A stretch of DNA of 6,762 nucleotides from Paludibacteraceae bacterium (GTDB taxonomy: Bacteria > Bacteroidota > Bacteroidia > Bacteroidales > Paludibacteraceae), in the NCBI GenBank assembly GCA_017965125.1, contig JAGCQO010000019.1, positions 1 to 6,762 on the forward strand, written 5' to 3'. Positions 5,479 to 6,762 of the stretch are shown one piece after another. The number at the start of each line of letters is the position of its first letter. Position 1 is the first letter of the stretch. The position numbers and the translations under genes are program-made. Under the pieces are notes generated by a model, which did no database searches, had not been told where the DNA came from, and saw only the letters and a list, made by a program, of their open reading frames with translations.

Positions 5479-5716
5479 TCCTTTTTTATACCGCTTTTAT
5501 TGTTTTTTTCTTTCCTATCTATGTGGTGTAAGCAAAACGAAACGCAAATAACAACACAAATAACAAAGTATTAACAACACACAACACAATGAAATAAAAA
5601 GCAAATAGGGCTGAAATTACATAAATAGGAAATTGCCCCGACCTTAAAAAAACAAGTCCGCACACGTTGCGAAATAAAGCAGTCAAACCCGACAACAAAA
5701 ACGCTTTATAATAGCA

Positions 5717-5745
5717 CGGCGAAACAAGCCAAACCCGGCTCGCCG
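5717..5745. promoter_or_regulatory. G+C-rich bulged hairpin
   Basis: CGGCGA (5717-5722) pairs with TCGCCG (5740-5745) and GCC (5728-5730) with GGC (5737-5739), closing a 6-nt loop AAACCC with a 5-nt bulge (5723-5727) on the left arm. It is followed by no U-run, so it is not an intrinsic terminator. It may be part of a leader RNA or a single-strand replication signal. Confidence 0.35.
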
Positions 5746-5787
5746 AACCACTATGCGCGCTCTGCTCTCGGCATCCACCGAACAACA

Positions 5788-5881
5788 CAATACGTCATCG
5801 TGTCCGTATTGCGCAATAACCAAGGGAAACGAAACAGCCATAAATGCGTGGTGATGTCGATAGCAAGACTATACACGCATT
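5788..5881. promoter_or_regulatory. Hairpin, 12-bp palindrome and second hairpin upstream of the 121-aa gene
   Basis: CAATACG (5788-5794) pairs with CGTATTG (5805-5811). That right arm is also part of the perfect 12-bp palindrome TATTGCGCAATA (5807-5818), so the two are mutually exclusive. AATGCGTG (5843-5850) pairs with CACGCATT (5874-5881), an 8-bp stem enclosing 23 nt. They are arranged in series toward the gene at 5968, suggesting a folded leader if transcription starts upstream. Confidence 0.35.
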
Positions 5882-5891
5882 ACGATTTTTC

Positions 5892-5928
5892 GGGTACGGC
5901 TATGGAAACTATGCCGTACTCACAATTT
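5892..5928 (+). promoter_or_regulatory. Paired-hairpin element, copy 1 (before the 121-aa gene)
   Basis: GGGTACGGC (5892-5900) pairs over 9 positions with GCCGTACTC (5913-5921), including one G-U pair at the second position, around a 12-nt loop; ACAATTT follows at 5922-5928, then more T and A. The same element with altered but still paired bases occurs at 6342-6378. It ends 39 nt before the ATG at 5968, so it may be an attenuator or terminator for a leader transcript, a processing site, or a recognition site in DNA. Confidence 0.6.
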
Positions 5929-5967
5929 TTAATTAACAATTTTATTAACCTACAAAAACAAAATCGT

Positions 5968-6333
5968 ATGGAAACAATCAAATTAACAAGTCTTCGTGCA
6001 GAGTTGAAAGAGCAACGTGGCACTGTATCGCAGTGCATTAAAGTACTGTATTCATATACAGACACTTGCAACGAACTCAAAAAGATGTTAAAAGGTGTGT
6101 CGAAGAACGACGCTGTAGCCTTTTTGGGCTCGCTCGTCTATGCCGAAATGAACGTAGGCGGATTCAGAGAGGTCAAGAGGTTGGACAAGACCACTATGGA
6201 AACAAAGGTGGTTAAGTATGCAATCAAGCCATCAGTCGATATGGTATTGCGTTACTTTGTCAAGCACCAGAGCGAACTCACAGACCTTGTGAAGACTGCG
6301 AAGAGTGCAAAGGCTGCAAAGTCAGCAGAGTAA
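5968..6333 (+). CDS. 121-aa helical protein of unknown function
   Basis: The frame runs open from 5800, but the first 56 codons cross the hairpin region and read as non-coding; the likely start is the ATG at 5968, after an A-rich leader, giving METIKLTSLR. Family not recognised. The protein is mostly helical: 6-45 is a charged helical region with a CIKVLYSYTD segment, 46-62 is more hydrophobic (AVAFLGSLVYAEM), a short basic strand-rich part follows (FREVKRLDKTTMETKVVKYA), then a helix (VDMVLRYFVKHQSELTDLVK) and a low-complexity Lys/Ala tail (KSAKAAKSAE). No membrane segment or catalytic motif. The basic tail could contact nucleic acid. It starts the right-hand plus-strand unit and is flanked on each side by a copy of the paired-hairpin element. 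Confidence 0.78.
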   Translation: METIKLTSLRAELKEQRGTVSQCIKVLYSYTDTCNELKKMLKGVSKNDAVAFLGSLVYAEMNVGGFREVKRLDKTTMETKVVKYAIKPSVDMVLRYFVKHQSELTDLVKTAKSAKAAKSAE

Positions 6334-6341
6334 ACATTTAG

Positions 6342-6378
6342 GGGTGCGAGTGATTGGGTTTGCTCGCACTCACAATTT
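6342..6378 (+). promoter_or_regulatory. Paired-hairpin element, copy 2 (after the 121-aa gene)
   Basis: GGGTGCGAG (6342-6350) pairs with CTCGCACTC (6363-6371) over 9 positions around a 12-nt loop, followed by ACAATTT (6372-6378). Compared with copy 1, stem pairs 5, 8 and 9 differ on both arms and remain Watson-Crick, while the G-U at pair 2 and the tail are unchanged. It begins 9 nt after the stop at 6333. It could serve as a terminator for the 121-aa gene, but only three T follow, so a different function is as likely. Confidence 0.6.
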
Positions 6379-6379
6379 A

Positions 6380-6470
6380 GGTGGTATGCACCGCCTTGCC
6401 TGAGAAACAAAGTGTATTCCGTGACCGTGTGGAACGGCAGAGCGACACTGCCCACGGAAACAATTTTTAT
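6380..6470 (+). promoter_or_regulatory. Further hairpins in the leader of the secreted-protein gene
   Basis: GGTGG (6380-6384) pairs with CCGCC (6391-6395) with one U-G. Then GGCAG (6436-6440) pairs with CTGCC (6448-6452), stacked inside CCGTG (6419-6423) with CACGG (6453-6457). ACAATTTTTATT follows at 6460-6471, resembling the tail of the two paired-hairpin copies and also a terminator U-tract. The 220-bp gap 6334-6553 shows no other gene. Confidence 0.4.
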
Positions 6471-6553
6471 TGGAGCGTATGGACGGAAGGCGGTCTGTGC
6501 GCTCTTATTGTATGATAAATAGTCGTGACAAGGACGGCAAGCCGAGAAGAAAG

Positions 6554-6762
6554 ATGAAAAAGTTTGTAACGATTATCGCCGCAATCGTGGCAATCACAGC
6601 GACAGCGATGGTTAAGGCAGAGACAAGAACCGATACAGTCGCCTACAAAGGTGCGTGGTCTGTGGAGAAAACACAGAAGGCTGACCCTCAGACATTGGAA
6701 ATAAAAGTGTCGTACAAGGTGCACCTCAAGGATTTCGACAAGACGAGCAGCAAGGGCGGCAA
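6554..6762 (+). CDS. Exported protein with signal peptide, unknown function (partial, C-terminus off the right edge)
   Basis: 69 codons are visible before the window ends. The ATG at 6554 follows a purine-rich AGAAGAAAG and encodes a textbook signal peptide: MKKF, then a hydrophobic core (VTIIAAIVAITATAMV), with likely cleavage after VKA at residue 22. The mature part starts ETRTDTVAYKGAWSVEK and contains strand-like alternation (LEIKVSYKVHLKDF), suggesting a periplasmic or surface beta-rich protein; no family recognised. Two further in-frame ATGs lie upstream, at 6512 and 6479, which would add 14 or 25 residues of very basic sequence (for example DKDGKPRRK) before the signal peptide. I prefer 6554 because it gives the standard signal length and the best ribosome-binding context. 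Exported proteins are uncommon in phage replication regions, so it may act at the envelope of the infected host. Confidence 0.75.
   Translation, partial: MKKFVTIIAAIVAITATAMVKAETRTDTVAYKGAWSVEKTQKADPQTLEIKVSYKVHLKDFDKTSSKGG

Larger units (their letters stand above)
5181..5967. other. Large region without a convincing gene; candidate replication origin and leader
   Basis: About 790 bp with no frame that looks coding on either strand. Base composition changes sharply along it: A+T-rich hairpins (5207-5237), TTCCAA/TTGGAA boxes (5307-5354), a G+C-rich alternating purine-pyrimidine block (5384-5478), a T-rich then AAC-rich stretch (5480-5590), and from about 5700 a chain of hairpins leading to the gene at 5968. 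Its position just upstream of repL, and the repeats, make it the best origin candidate in the window. A perfect TATAAT stands at 5707-5712 but has no matching -35 box, so I do not call a promoter there. Confidence 0.5.

Noticed and set aside
5392..5574. 60-codon plus-strand frame
   Set aside because: It encodes a low-complexity Ala-His-Thr-Arg run from the alternating CA/CG tract and Phe-Leu from the T-rich stretch; composition explains it.
5707..5712. TATAAT as a sigma-70-like -10 box
   Set aside because: No TTGACA-like or TTTG box lies at the proper distance upstream, and Bacteroidota hosts do not use this consensus.
5519..5788. 89-codon minus-strand frame with a hydrophobic end
   Set aside because: The hydrophobic part is the reverse reading of an AAC-rich stretch, and the frame crosses the 5717-5745 hairpin. 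No promoter or ribosome-binding site is visible.
5800..5967. 56-codon N-terminal extension of the 121-aa protein
   Set aside because: It crosses two hairpins and an A+T-rich leader, and the encoded residues lack the helical character of the rest.

Overview
This window looks like part of a tailed bacteriophage (Caudoviricetes) genome, or a phage-plasmid, from a host in the Bacteroidota. The anchor is a full-length large terminase (1925-3913). The host group is inferred from a near-perfect Bacteroidota-type promoter (TTTG, 21-nt spacer, TATATTTG) at 5123-5155, from start sites with weak or no Shine-Dalgarno sequence in A-rich leaders, and from the general style of the proteins. A crAss-like or related gut phage is a reasonable guess, but the sequence alone does not prove it. 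I see no rRNA, tRNA, CRISPR array or insertion sequence.

Layout. (1) 1-908, minus strand: two acidic genes 2 nt apart, a 157-aa protein and then a scaffold-like protein cut by the left edge. (2) 909-1042: a divergent control region with three phased GTTATTT repeats and a candidate plus-strand promoter. (3) 1043-4245, plus strand: a tightly packed operon of four genes, namely a 129-aa protein with an internal duplication, a 180-aa rhomboid-type intramembrane serine protease, the large terminase, and a 106-aa protein with an acidic tail. The first three genes overlap. (4) 4244-4278: a hairpin terminator shared with the convergent genes. (5) 4280-5118, minus strand: a RepL-family replication initiator followed, with a 4-nt overlap, by a small two-helix membrane protein. 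(6) 5119-5967: about 850 bp without a convincing gene, holding the repL promoter, tandem operator or iteron-like repeats, A+T-rich hairpins, TTCCAA/TTGGAA boxes, a C9 and alternating purine-pyrimidine tract between 10-bp repeats, and a series of hairpins. This is the best candidate for a replication origin and control region. (7) 5968-6762, plus strand: a 121-aa protein of unknown function and the start of a secreted protein, each preceded by a copy of the same 9-bp-stem, 12-nt-loop hairpin.

How the parts may work together. Region 3 is packaging and head related, region 1 is probably head assembly, and regions 5-6 form a replication module of the kind found in plasmids and phage-plasmids. The most unusual points are an apparently intact rhomboid protease translated immediately ahead of terminase, the RepL module with palindromic sites inside its own promoter, and two hairpins 450 bp apart that keep the same pairing through three compensatory base-pair changes.
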